A stretch of DNA of 64,000 bases. Origin: Cliona cf. orientalis (Eukaryota; Porifera; Demospongiae; Clionaida; Clionaidae). A program made the position numbers and the translations under genes. Location of the stretch: assembly GCA_963930775.1 (NCBI GenBank), contig OZ005694.1, forward strand, positions 1,550,001 to 1,614,000, written 5' to 3'. Shown piece by piece: positions 35,456 to 47,264 of this stretch. Within the stretch, counting starts at the first letter, position 1, and the number at the start of each line of letters is the position of its first letter. The notes beneath the pieces were generated by a model that had not been told where the DNA came from, ran no database searches, and saw only the letters and a list, made by a program, of their open reading frames with translations.

Positions 35456-37810
35456 TCACCCCGGCATTGTGGAGTTGCACTTCGACCACAATGTTGGTGC
35501 ATACAAACTAAGTGTTACAGCATCCCACACATTCTACTTGCAGATTGGAATGGTGGTGTATGGGTCGGTCCGCGGCTAATCCCCAAGCTTGGCACTGTTC
35601 CCGCCAGCATCTATCTTTTTATGGCTAGCGTCATCTTTGGAGTGCATGTTTTCGCTTTTGCCTGCCAAAATGTGTTGTTACTAAAGCTGCCTACCGGTGG
35701 GCTCCTGCCTCGTTTTGTACTATCGCTGCTTGTCAGTGGAAGTAGCTGTCTAGTAGAGTCTTGGCATATCCCCTTAACCTATGCTCAGGTAGTTAGGTAA
35801 GTGGGGAATGTGGAGTACTGCCTTTTGCTGGGCCCCTGTGAAATGTGAGTGATAATTAATATTGCTCTTGTAATGTAGCCTCAGCGCATCTGTTACCAAG
35901 CCATAGGGCAACCATTCGAAACAAATATGGTAATCAACATCCCTCTGCGCGAATTTAATCTATGCGAGTCCAGCGGCAGTCGCATAAATTTGAATCCGCA
36001 CAAATATAATCGCGCCATAATATGTTTGTAATGCATGCAACACTCAAAACGCCTAAATAATCGTCGCTTAAACCCATCAAGAGACCCGTTTTGACTGGTT
36101 CGTACCACCCCTTCACGTGCCGAAAATGTATCTCTATGGTAGCGCATAAGGTACGGGCCTACTCTCGTGGGTAAGAGGATACCGTGTGGCCAGCATGAGA
36201 TTGGCGTGAGCATACTACCCATGGCACAAATTAGTGGCCTATCCCTTTATAATAGTGTATGCTTGATGTGACAATGATAGGGCAATGAGTAAACAGATCC
36301 GCTGCACGCTCTGGCTTTCGCATGAGGGTAGTGGTAATGGTTAGCCTGCCGGCTTGGGTATGGAGATCCTATAGTTACAGTGTTTCCTCTAGGACTGCAT
36401 TCAAACAGGGTGCCTGGTTGAGTGTTAACATTACTATCATTGAATATTATTTGGCCATGAAGAGGGAATGATCTGCTTTCCAGGCTTATGCAATGTGCAC
36501 TAGGATATAGTCACTGTGTATGCACAATCTACTATGTGTGCATGTGCTGTGTACACTAGTACAATCACATCTAAACCACTAGTAGCATGTCTCTGAGCTG
36601 AAGCCAAAGATACCCACAACACTTGGGAGCTACTGCTGTACTGCAAACCACTGTTGTAGCTGTCAGCATTTTTGCAAACCAGCCACTCACAAACAGGGTG
36701 GGGCGCCCCTTTACAAGTATTATAGTAGCGGAAACACTGTAGTTACCCCATGCGCATGCGCAAAAGCGGGGGAGGGGGGGCAAGCTGCCGGTCCGCATGC
36801 CTGCCGCCACTGTCGGTAGAAAACCACCTGGTCCTGTGTTTTCTAGGTCTCCATGCACGCTGCCAACGCGATTAATTGTTAGCTATCAGTGAAAGCCGCT
36901 TCTATGCTCCAAGCTACCAAAATGGCTATGCTAGTATGCTAGTAGTAGTACTATAAATCATGCATTTTCCACTCAGCATGCCCGCTGTCCATTAATCCCA
37001 CTGGCCGCAGGGGTGCAGCAAGCGGTAAGGCTGGCCAGCGAGGGGGGGGGGGGGTGCAGTGGCTCCACTGGCGCATATGCGCCATGAACATCCATACCGG
37101 AAATGGTCGTCAGGGTAATTGCTCGTGTAACATCATGTAGTTCGATCTATTCCTTAAAGTAGCTACCCCATTTAAGCTGCTGAAAGCATAACCGCGGGTG
37201 AACTATCAAAAACGCAGCGCGACCCAAGCCATACCATCAGTGCATGCATGAGGAAATGCGACTGCGCCTGCCCGAGCTCAGCCCCGGAAAGGGGAGCGCC
37301 ACGCCACAAAACAACTCTGCATGCAATACCACGCTACAGCGCGTGGTATATGCTCTATTAGAGAGCATCACGCCATGAAACAACTCTGCAGGTTGTATGT
37401 TTGCTGGGCCCTTTTGGAATATGAACAAGTGGTAGTACTTTTTGAGGTAGCCGCCGCAGTGCTATTGGGGTAATATAGCTTGACGCGTGGCCAGCACGTG
37501 ATTTGCACGTGCGTAATAAGAATGGCGTCCAATTGGCGAGCATGCAATTAAACCAAATGGCCTAATAATTTATATGTTGTTTAGCCCCATTATAGCCGCT
37601 TACCTTGAGCTTGCCAAGATTGCGCCGCTTGTCCGCGATCGCCTTTCAAGGGAAGGCAGCGCGGCCGGTATTGAGCCTAGTTTTTACCATTGTCTGAACT
37701 TAGCTGGTCCATGGATAACTCAGCGCTCCTTGGTTGCTCGGCTCCCTCTGTCGGATCGTCATGGCCGCGAGGGGTTTCCCTCCGATTTGACCCGCGACCT
37801 CTTTAGATCG
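35456..37810. other. Intergenic spacer
   Basis: No supported gene. It includes G-runs (35290, 37045), several gcgcatgcgc motifs and an inverted pair near 35940-35995 (gcgaatttaatctatgcg with cgcataaatttgaatccgc). The 110-codon frame at 37574-37906 has no recognisable domain, and its 3' part lies in the inverted arm described next. Confidence 0.45.
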
Positions 37811-37965
37811 GATCAATTCCATTTCACGGACCCAGGAGTACCAAGTGTTTTTCTTTCGAAACCGATGAAGGTTAGCTACAATTTAAAGCCTCGATACTAT
37901 TCGTGATGATACTCCAGTATAACGTTTGCAAGACCAGCCACACCTCCACAATGGTCGCAATGTTG
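37811..37965. repeat. Left arm of ~4.3-kb inverted duplication
   Basis: gatcaattccatttcacgga, cccaggagta, gaaaccgatgaag, tcgatact and gcaagaccagccacacctcc appear in inverse order and orientation at about 41925-42119. The pair flanks the Merlin transposase block. The arms are diverged, with indels. Confidence 0.75.
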
Positions 37966-38085
37966 AATATTTTGCGCACGTGCGTTGGCTCATAGATAGC
38001 TATCTTATTATGGTTCAACTGTACAATATGATTATTATTGCGCAAATTATAAAAAGTGATTGTTAATAGCTTATTTGGAGATTAG

Positions 38086-38457
38086 TAACTACCGGTTGTT
38101 AAGCGCTGCTCGTTGTTAAGCGCATACTTTTTATTAAGCGCATAGTTTTGTGCGAGCTTTACCGCTCCTTGTTAGGTGCATATGCCCAGTAAGCCACCTG
38201 AACGAAGAGCGATCGGCTACATGACCCAGAAAGAAGGCTAGAAGTAGGCTGGAGAAGAATACGTCGAGAATTACGCTCTCTGGTCGCTTCTTGGCCACCG
38301 TTGTAGCCCTTGACACGTTCTTTACGCACGCCCCACCTACCGTGTTTTAGCACTTTTAATTAAGCGCATGCTTCCTGTTAAGCGCATACTTTTTGTTAAG
38401 CGCATATTTTCTTGCTGCCGCGTGTTACAAGCGCATGCGCTTAACAACCAGTTTCTA
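38086..38457. mobile_element. MITE with ggttgttaagcgc termini
   Basis: The left end accggttgttaagcgc and the inverse of the right end (actggttgttaagcgc) are ~16-bp inverted repeats. Subterminal copies of gttaagcgcatactttt lie inside both ends. No coding sequence. It lies just beyond the 3' end of the Merlin transposase. Confidence 0.6.
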
Positions 38458-38719
38458 CGGTATGATGACTTGAAGTAGTAAGTTTATGTTTGTATGGGCC
38501 TCTAGTATACCTTACACAGGGTATTTAAGGCCTATATCTCTGCAGATTGACTCAAACGCCTGCCTGGGTGTTGTTCCATGTCGCTCCCTCCACATGAACT
38601 CGTCTAAGTACGACGGAAGCTGATCCTTGTGACATCCTTTCATGCGTTTCAACTTCATCTTGATCCTGCACCAGTAGCTCTCAATGTTGTTTGTGTGCAC
38701 GGATCCTTAAAGTGCAAGG

Positions 38720-38726
38720 AATGATT
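38720..38726. repeat. Target duplication AATGATT, left copy
   Basis: AATGATT here and at 40876-40882 flanks the foldback element within the transposase codons for NHS. An eighth base (g) also matches. Confidence 0.85.
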
Positions 38727-38834
38727 GGCTGATGGCACATTTAGAGGAGTACTGAAATGACGTCATCATAATAATATATGTATAATACTATTATGTATGT
38801 ACATGTATATGTAGTACACAGGAGTGATACTAAG

Positions 38835-39455
38835 ACAGTGTGACAGTATGATAGTGAGACACTAAGACAGTGGGACAGTATGACAGTGGGACAGTAGGCC
38901 TATTACAACAGTGATAGCCAGTGGGACAGCATGTCATACTGTCCAACTGTCTTATACTGTCCCACTGTCTTACTGTCCCACCGCCTTACTGTCATACTGT
39001 CCCACTGTCTTAGTGTCGGGCCCACTATCGGCACACTGTCTTAGTGTCTCACCACATGTCATACTGTCTTAGTGTCCCACTGTCATACTGTCCTACTGTC
39101 TTAGTGTCCCACTGTCATTCTATCACACCGTCTTAGTGTCCCACTGTCATGCTGTCACACTGTCTTAGTGTCCCACTGTCCCCTGCATGACTGTCTTACT
39201 GTCCCTCTGTCCCACTGTCCCACTGTCATACTGTCACACTGTCTTAGTGTCCCACTGTCATTCTGTCACACTATCTTGGTGTCCCACTGTCCCACTGTCA
39301 TGCTGTCACACTGTCTTAGTGTCCCACTGTCCCCTGCATGACTGTCTTACTGTCCCTCTGTCCCACTGTCCCACTGTCATACTGTCACACTGTCTTAGTG
39401 TCCCCACTGTCACACTGTCTTAGTGTCTCACTGTCATACTGTCCCACTGTCTTAG
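38835..39455. repeat. CTGTC-type minisatellite, orientation flips once
   Basis: About 620 bp built of 10-bp-like units (actgtccc, actgtcat, ctgtcttagtgtccc). Left of ~38935 the units run gacagtgg..., to the right they are the inverse, so the tract is itself the apex of the foldback. A ~125-bp higher-order unit (ctgcatgactgtcttactgt ...) appears twice (39183 and 39335). Confidence 0.9.
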
Positions 39456-39526
39456 CATCACTCCTGTGCACTACATAATATCCATGTACATAGTGATATA
39501 ATACATGTACATACATAATAGTATTA

Positions 39527-40816
39527 CAGTCAACTCTCCGAATAGCGGACACTCTGGTACAACAGCCTTTGTTCTTTATTTAGAGAGTGTCCTCTATTGG
39601 GGAGTTTTGTGAAATTCATGCTTAAAATAAAGATATCAATGACTCACATGATGTTAACATGTTTAATATGAGAATTCAATGACTCAGCACCTCAAAAACT
39701 ATCATTATGAAAAGTATTGATCAATTGTAGTCTGAGTATAATGATGAACACTAATGCCAGCTAGATTAATCATCACTTTTCCTACAAATGTTGCTTGCTC
39801 AACATAGCCTCGGTGTTCCAAGAATGCTTAATTGTACATCCTCCAGAGCTTCAAGTGGTGGCGGTAGTAGATCATAATCTACTTCCTCAGTATCAGAATC
39901 GGGATTGTGGACGTTCAAACTGTTCAACCAATTCTCATCCCAGTCTTCACAATCAAAGTCAGCACACACAGGGATAGCATCTTCTCCAACATGCTATGCC
40001 CCGCCCACTGTCCGTTATTCAGGAAACGATTATCAGTATTACCGAAGTGTCCGCTGTCCGGAAACCAGAGAGTCCGTTATTCGGGAGTTCTTCTGTACAG
40101 TAATAATAGGGAAATCAATCCGTGCATGGAGCAGTGTCCGCTATAACGTGTGAGTCCGCTATTCAGAGCGTCCGCTAAGATAGCCTCGAACCCAGGCTCA
40201 CTTTCGGGGGGAGGGGAAAGAGAGCCTGGTACACACTGTCTGCGCATGCGCCAAAATTCCCAGAAATCCTGGGAATTGTCCGTTTATCTATCCGTAAATG
40301 TGAACCTTGACCCCACAAGTTTGCCTAAAAATCGTCTATGTTGGCTGCGATTCGGGCTAAGGACACTTATTGCGACAAGTCTAGCTGTCATAAGTGAGCA
40401 ACATTGATAGAGGAAGAATAAAGAAGCTACGAGAAGGAGGTCTACTCACGTTTAGTGAAAGTTTTTTTGGTGAATAACCGGGACTGTCGATACAAGCGGT
40501 TGTCCAACGGCAACGAAAGGACTTTGTCAGGTCTTTGAAGCTCGTGAAGGTTTGCTTAAAGTGAGATGAGAGCGAATGAAGTCTTGCATACAACAGTCTA
40601 GAGAAATATCGAGTCTTTAAGCTTCACCGACTTCGGCTGCTTAGTATACCTTGTCCGTACATGTCCGACCGCGTGGTAGCGATAGTGTCCGGCAAATTAT
40701 ACTAGAAATTGCTCCGTAAACTTTGCGCATGCGCAGACAGTGAGTACCAGGCTCTCTTTCCCCTCCCCCCGAAAGTGAGCCTGGGTTCGAGGCTACCGCT
40801 AAGAGAGAGTTGACTG
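39527..40816. mobile_element. Pogo/Tigger-like non-autonomous element
   Basis: The termini CAGTCAACTCTC with tagcggacRctctg inside, inverted at both ends, are flanked by TA (39525-39526 and 40817-40818). TA target and CAGT-type ends are characteristic of Tc1/mariner/pogo elements. Excision restores gtattatacatat, matching the inverse of the opposite foldback arm. No transposase. Confidence 0.88.
40181..40795. mobile_element. 615-bp TIR element nested in the pogo-like element
   Basis: ~70-bp inverted termini begin TAGCCTCGAACCCAGGCTCA and pass through a G-run and gtctgcgcatgcgc. Flanking 9-bp CCGCTAAGA is present at 40172-40180 and 40796-40804. Superfamily not fixed: a 9-bp duplication fits several. 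No coding sequence. Confidence 0.88.
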
Positions 40817-41924
40817 TATACATATATTATTATGATGACGTCATTTCAGTACTCCCCTAAATGTGCCATCAGCCGAATGATTGACAGTGCAATGAGTGGA
40901 CACAGTGGGCAAGCTAGAGACATTATTATATGCTGCCCACTCATCACTGTACCCGGTCGAGTGTGCTGCTGGATAATTGGCAGTAGAGTAGCTGCGTCCC
41001 TTCGCTGTACTAGTTGGACATATCCAAGAGCAGGGGTGTGGCTGATGTCTACCATACCAAAGACCCATACTTGAGATGATGCAGCATGTCCACGGTGATA
41101 CTGAAGGAGAACAAAACAATGCAACTATTAGATACTGTATCTATGTTGCTACATGGCATTGTGTGACAAACCTTAGGTTTGTGACTAAAGCAAGATTCGT
41201 CAATCTGGACAATGTTGGTATGGATGGGGCCGGTTCCTCCCAGGGTTAGATCATCGTGGTTGATCAGGCGCCAACTGCAAATTTCTCTAAGCCACTGGTA
41301 CACATCCACAGCAGTGCCATTTGCTACCTCACACTCCTTTGCAGCTTGTGTCACTGGATATTGCCTTACCCACCAGTAAATGAGAATTAAAAACTTGGTA
41401 TTTTGGTTTTTTCGAAGAAAGTGCCAACACGTAATGACACAGACTTCTTGCAGGCTCCAACTGGGCATCTCTATCTATATATAGATTTTGTGTTAATGAT
41501 TATCAACCTTTTTATACGTTACTTTTTATATACCTGTATTTATCTTGTATATCTGATCGACGTTGTAAGTCCATGGGAGAGCCACAAGTTGGACAAAACC
41601 TAGTTGTTGCTAAGAGTTGCTTGTTTTGCAAATAAGCAATCAAGTCTTCTACACTTCCAAAAATGACTGGACCGATTGACAGTAGACTGAAAGCCATGAT
41701 ACATTTGCTACCTCTAATTAGAACAGGAATTCCCTCCAAAAATGCCAAGTGTCCCTCCAAAAATATTGAAATTCTCTATTATTTCAATTCATGAAACGTT
41801 ATAATTCAAGCATCGTGGAGACAGGCTTAGCGTTACTGTATACGTATTAGAGTCTTGCTAACTTCGAGTGCGTGGTGATCGGAGGAAGATTTTGATGCAT
41901 GCTTCTGCAACCATGCATTGTGGA

Positions 41925-42119
41925 GGTGTGGCTGGTCTTGCAGACCAGCCCCTCCTCTCCAGCGACAATGCCACACCCCTGCGAGGCGCATGTACGTTGA
42001 CAGATCTGAGCTGGTTGTATCGAGACTTTTGACTGTAGCTATTAAACCTTCATCATGTTCATCGGTTTCAAAAAACTTGAACACTTAGTACTCCTGGGTC
42101 CGTGAAATGGAATTGATCC
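41925..42119. repeat. Right arm of ~4.3-kb inverted duplication
   Basis: Inverse of 37811-37965 (ggaggtgtggctggtcttgc, tcgagac, tactcctgggtccgtgaaat). It may belong to the ends of a Merlin element or to an older inverted duplication; the arms lack a recognisable terminal motif. Confidence 0.7.
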
Positions 42120-42825
42120 TTTATTTAGATCTTGGGTGATTGCTTGAAGTTGACAATCCAATGCTGCTTCTGCATAGGCAATTCAGGCAGCCAACAAACC
42201 AGCATGGGGGCTCGGGACTTGGACGAGGCGATAGGTGGGCGTGTCCCGGATGCGGTGGTGACCTTTGAACCCGGCCAGGAGACTTTGGGGCGTGGCAGGA
42301 GGTCAAAAGTGAGGCCATGTCAGTTAATGAGGCACTGTACCCCGGTGCGATCGAGGGGACCGTACGGCTGGACGGAAGCTAACGATGGTTTGAAGCGGAT
42401 GTGGTTGCGATGACGTGTTGTTACCCCGCCCACACAGGAAATGAGGTGAGCTCTTGTGTGGGCGGTGTGGCAGAACGGCCTCCAAGTGTTTGTGTGTGTT
42501 TTGGCCTTGAGGAAGCTGTGTGTTTTAATTGGGATTGATTGTGGGCTTCCGGTGGACATCCGGTGGCCAGTTGGCACTTGATTGAGAATGATGGTCCTTG
42601 AGGCACAGGGTGGTGCTGTTTTGGGCGTGGTCTGGCCCCTCCCTTCCGGCTCGGCTTCCGGTCCATGGAGGATATTAAATGAACACTTCCGGCTCTAGCA
42701 GCCACACCCCTGAGACCTGTGCAATTAAAAGGGCGTGGTTACACAACATGAACCTCACTAATGACTTTGATGTGGTTTAGGTGTCATATCCCCCACCTCA
42801 CGCCCACGCAATTTAATGGTACCTT
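42120..42825. other. GC-rich spacer before copy 4a
   Basis: About 700 bp of clearly higher GC than the neighbours, with gggcgtgg, cttccgg and cccgcccac motifs. Frames of up to ~94 codons on both strands are not recognisable. It could be a mobile element or CpG-rich regulatory DNA; origin unknown. Confidence 0.4.
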
Positions 42826-44385
42826 AAAGTGAGCCACATTACAGTGAAGAACTCCAACCTCTATGGCAATCCCAGCATGAATGAAATCCTATCCTTCATC
42901 AATATTACAGGCAGAGACTCATAAGCTTTACTGGACAACTGTACATTCAAAGAGAACTGCTTTGTTAGGAGTTATTCTAGTGATGGGATAATTGTGAGCA
43001 ATAGCATATTTCGGTCCTACAGACATCGATTTAATCAATTATTGTTGCCCTTTCAACATTAACAGGAAATGTATACTTTACTGATAGCGTTATCACGATG
43101 GATGATTCATCAGGTACAGCTATATTTCTAGAAACCACTTAACCTGAGATCAAATCTTCACTTAAACTCACAACTGGTACAACTGTGTACTTTATCAACT
43201 TCACATGCAGCATTGTTGCATGAAGCCGTATAACATCAAAGGCGCCGCTATGCCAATATATGCGATACTGGCACGGGTCACAGATATTGGCACAGTTCAC
43301 GTAGAACATGGCACAGGTCAAAGTTCACGAAGCACACTCATGGTAAATTCAAGCTACCTACTGAGGCCTATCGTAGCTATACCTCGCCATCTGCCTGTTC
43401 ATGGATCGGTAGTAACTCGGTCTTGATCTTGGAGACAATCCAGCTCTGCCTTCGGTCCAAGTAAGTTTTGAAATCGAGCAGCCCGTTCTTTTTAGAGCGC
43501 GGCCGAGTAAACCCGCCGCGCGATAGGCTTTTCCGAGAGTCTAGTTTCTCTCTGGGGCACACAGCATGGATAGAGGTCCTTCGCTAGTTGTTCATGCAAC
43601 AAATTAGTTATTACAGTAGCTCCGTAAAGCACTCGGGCCTGCGGCCCTCGTGCTTTACGTCACTACTGTGCCAATATCTGCCATGTGGCACTCGAGCCCG
43701 TGTAATAACTAATACATAATGGAGGAGCAGTGCATGGGTCGGTGCAATGATGCATATTGGTACTAGAGCAAGCGTGATCTTTATGAATAACACTGCTGGT
43801 GTGGCTGGTGAAGCAGTGTCCATGTCTCTGGAATTAACGAATTCAGCTGCTTATGTGAACTCAAGTGGTATCGAATTTTACGACAATAGAACGTCAAATA
43901 GTGGAGGAGCAATGTATTTCTTCTATGGAACCATGATTATCAACACCAATAAATCAGTAATATTCATTATGAATTCTGCACAAGTAAAAGGTGGTGCAAT
44001 TCATATAGAAGTAGGTGTTCGCCCCTCTATCATTGTTGGAAATTATTCCAAATTACTATTTTTCAACAATTCTGCATTTCAAGGAGGTGCTCTCTATAAT
44101 ACCATGCCATCATTGTCAATGACCACGGTGGAATATCATTCGAGTATTCAGTTTGTAAACAACACAGCATTTGATGTTGGTGGAGTGGTGTATTCTCAGT
44201 CTTCACAACCTTGTATATTCATGATCACAGATTACTCTGCTAGAATATCTTTTACAAGAAACTATAATATGCACAACGCGGTGTTGGTCACCACATGTAT
44301 GGAGCAAGTGTAAGAAATATTTCATGTGGTGAATCAATCATACGTTTCGTGAATGAACAAGGAAAACCTCACTGTTTTAATCCAT
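42826..44385 (+). pseudogene. Copy 4a of the family (5' and 3' truncated, interrupted)
   Basis: 42826-43207 holds part of the N-terminal module, starting at SHITVKNSNLYG, with a TAA where paralogs have CAA (gactcataagct) and an indel. A ~510-bp insertion follows (43208-43717). 43718-44313 holds beta-helix rungs (SGIEFYDNRTSNSGGA ... AFDVGGVVYSQSS). It breaks off in GKPHCFNP at ~44385, where copy 4b starts with an earlier part of the same gene. Dead. Confidence 0.85.
43208..43717. mobile_element. Insertion in copy 4a with GGCCC hairpin
   Basis: Foreign ~510 bp between cttcacatgcag and ggaggagcagtg. It contains a strong palindrome at 43624-43659 (gtaaagcactcgggcc / ggccctcgtgctttac) and the pair atattggcac / gtgccaatat near both halves. 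The family is not identified. Confidence 0.6.
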
Positions 44386-47246
44386 AACCTAACACGCGGT
44401 GGTCATGGAGGAGCAGTGTATGGGAATAATGCAATGATGCACATTGGTGTTAAAACAAGAGTGATCTTTATGCATAATGCTGCATATTGGGGTGGAGCGG
44501 TGTCCATGTCACATGGAATGATGACTATAGGCAATGAATCATATGGTGCTAAAGTAAGGGCGGTCTTTATGAATAACAGTACCACTGATGTGAACGATGG
44601 AGCAGTGGCCATGCTTGGTGAAACGATCACTGTGGGTGCTGAATAATATGACATTGCGATATTTGCGTACAACCATGCCACACACGGTGGAGCGATTATG
44701 CTCGACAATGCAACATTAATTGTTGACAGTAAACCTGATTTTCAGCCACAATTCTGGAATGCTTGGAAGAGCTCTACAGTTAATGAATTCAATTGTTCAT
44801 GTGAACACAAGTTGTATTGACTTTTACAAAAATAGAGCATCATATAGAGGAGGAGCAATATATTCTTTTTATGGAACCATGATTATTAACACTAATAAGT
44901 CATTAAATTTCACTATAAATTTTGCACGCTTGAAAGGTGGTGCAATTTATATAGAAACAGGTATACAATGCTCTATCACTGTTGGTAATTATTCCAAATT
45001 ACTCTTTTTCAACAACTCTGCATTTCAAGGAGGTGCTCTCTATAATATGATGCCATCATTACTCGTGACCACAGTGGGATATCAGTCGAGTATTCAGTTT
45101 ATCAATAACACAGCATTTGATGTTGGTGGAGCAGTGTATTCTCAGTCTTCACCACCTTGTATATTCATGATCACAGACTACTCCGCTAAAATATCTTTTA
45201 TAGGAAACTATGCACAACGCGGTGTTGGTCACCACATGTATGGAGCAAGTGTAAGGGATACTTCATGTCCTGAATGAACAAGGAAAACCTCACTGTCTTT
45301 TTCTAGGCGGAAATTCCCACCATGAACTTAGCATCTCCTTTGACCCTGGCCTCAACGAGACCCTGTCCCCTGTATCCTCTGCTCCTCAGCGTGTGTGTCT
45401 TTGTGACTCCCATGGTAAACCACAGTGTGCAAATATCTCATACATTTTCACTGATACCAGTGTTTATCGTGGTGAAACCATCACATTACCCGCATGCATA
45501 GTGGGTTATGACTTTGGCACTACAGTTGGTATGATCCATGCCAGATCCCTTTATTCCGATTCTCTCTCAAAACGAGACAAATTGCAAACGGTAATTGATA
45601 GTAAAAAATTGTGTTCCTTTCAACTATACAGTTTACTCAAATCATGATTATGAACTTTTATTGTTGCAAACATCATCTCTGCCAGTAATTGCTACCATTA
45701 GCAATGAATCAACAGAGCACGATATCTTCAATTATGAAAATAATTTTATCATTAAGGATCGAATATCTAATTGTGTTTCATATAATCATCATGGTTGTAT
45801 CGATATTGACCTAATAATAACCCCAGTTCTCATAAATATCACCTTACTCCCATGCAGGTTGCCCTCCAGGACTGACTCTAAATCGTGACGAAACCACATG
45901 CAGCTGTTATCCTGTCTTGGCTAACAATGGCTTCAATTGTTTAGTTAAAAATAAAAATGGTCTCCTGCAGTGGAATGGCACTGTGTGGGTGAATGCAGCC
46001 TTCAATGAGAGTGATAGCACTGGTATCATGTACAACAGATTCTGTCCACTACTCTACTGCAAATCAGGTAACAAGAGAGTAAACATTGGAGAAGATCAGG
46101 GCCAAGCAAGCAGTGTGCCTCAAACCGAACCGGCATCCTGTGTGGTGCCTGCATGGACAGCTTTAGCCTGGCAATTGGATCTTCTCGGTGCATTGAATGT
46201 CCCAACAGCAATAAAGTGGCACTCCTGCTTGCCTTTGCTGCTGCCGGTGTCCTCCTCGTGTTCTTTATCCTTGCACTCAACCTCACTGCCACTCAAGGAC
46301 TCGTTAATGGAGTAATTTTCTATGCTAATATTGTATGGGCCTACAAAATATTAATAATTCTTTCCCTCAGATATTGGCCATGGAACATTCACATTTCTTC
46401 AAGTTTTTATTGCCTGGCTCAACTTGGATTTTGGAATCGAGACTTGTTTCTTTATTGGACTGGATGCTTATTGGAAGACATGGCTGCAGTTTCTATTCCC
46501 ATTCTACATCTGGGCCATTGCTGGTGTTATCATTGTTGCTTGCCGCTACTCTTCTCGCCTAACTAACCTCATTGGTAGCAGAGCTGTTCCTCTTCTAGCC
46601 ACACTCTTCCTTCTATCTTACATGAAGCTCCTTCGTACTGTGATAGATGCCACCTCAGTTGCAGTGATAGCACAGTACCCACAGAACACTTCCTATGCTG
46701 TGTGGTACCTCGATGGAAACCTACACTACTGTCAGCACCCTTATATTTACCTTTTCGTAACAGCCATTGCTACTCTTGTGTTTCTGTGGCTTCCCTACAC
46801 ACTCCTGCTTCTGTTCATTCAGCCTTTGAGGAGAGTGTCTCATCTAAGGCCACTCAAGTGGATCAACAAGCTAGCCCCTATCTACGATGCTTACTTCTCT
46901 CCTTTGAAGGACAAACACCAATACTGGTTTGGAGCAATGCTTCTTGTTCGAGGAGTACTCCTGGTTCTATTGACAGTAACTTCAGTAGACGATCCTGAAC
47001 TGAACATATTTGCACTCTTCCTTTTCATAGCTTTCTTATTTTTCTTCACATCTGTTCAATATGTCTACAAGCGAGTAAATGTGAGGATTCTAGAAAGCAT
47101 TATCTTACTGAACCTTATTATCTTGAGTTCTGTAACTCTGTACAGATGGGAATCTATCGAATCAAGATCAAAATTGCTTATGGTGTCGATTGGAATCACC
47201 TTTGCTCAATTCTGTGTCATTGTTGTGTGGAGTTTGATCAAGCCTG
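44386..47246 (+). pseudogene. Copy 4b of the family (chimeric at both ends)
   Basis: Begins in mid beta-helix (NLTRGGHGGAVYG) directly after the end of copy 4a and runs through an extra rung pair (GNESYGAKVRAVFMNNSTTD), the remaining rungs, the Cys-rich linker and most of the membrane region to SLIKP at 47246. Breaks: a TAA for a Ser codon at ~44644, a deletion near 44730, and indels near 45270, 45605, 45855, 46095 and 46360. From 46424 to 47246 the membrane part is open. It then fuses to the N-terminal module of copy 5. Confidence 0.85.
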
Positions 47247-47264
47247 ATATTCATGTGTGGAGTC

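Larger units (their letters stand above)
38727..40875. mobile_element. Foldback element inside the transposase gene
   Basis: The termini GGCTGATGGCACATTTAGRG ... gaaatgacgtcatcataata are inverted repeats that continue through tatgtatgtacatg and caggagtgat into a minisatellite (about 100+ bp per arm). Flanked by AATGATT(G). The right arm is interrupted by the pogo-like element at 39527-40816; excising that restores the arm exactly. No transposase of its own. Confidence 0.9.
38512..41760 (-). pseudogene. Merlin (ISXO2-like) transposase gene, interrupted
   Basis: Minus-strand DDE transposase of the Merlin/IS1016 type in pieces. 41534-41760 has a zinc-type CPTCGSPMDL and DKYR. A 59-nt GT-AG intron (41475-41533) follows. 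41049-41474 reads CPVGACKKSVSLR after a TAG where a Trp codon is usual, then after a frameshift ILIYWWVRQYPVTQAAKECE and VQIDESCFSHKPK. 40883-41048 reads VWVFGMVD, RRDAATLLPIIQQH and CTVNHS. The last part, HTNNIESYWCRIK ... MKGCHKDQLPSYLDEFMWRERHG, lies at 38512-38719. A 2.15-kb element separates the last two pieces. The gene is dead in this copy. Confidence 0.85.

Noticed and set aside
37574..37906. 110-codon frame on the plus strand as a gene
   Set aside because: No recognisable domain; its 3' part lies in an inverted duplication whose other copy does not keep the frame.
38835..39455. Regularly spaced repeats resembling a CRISPR array
   Set aside because: Units are short, contiguous and degenerate, with no unique spacers and no cas genes; the context is animal transposons.
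40150..40823. Frames with repeated GSLSGGGEREPGTHCLRM at both ends
   Set aside because: These are the two inverted termini of the 615-bp nested element read in each direction.
38512..41760. Bacterial IS1595-type insertion sequence
   Set aside because: It contains a GT-AG intron and eukaryotic nested elements; Merlin elements are the animal branch of this superfamily.
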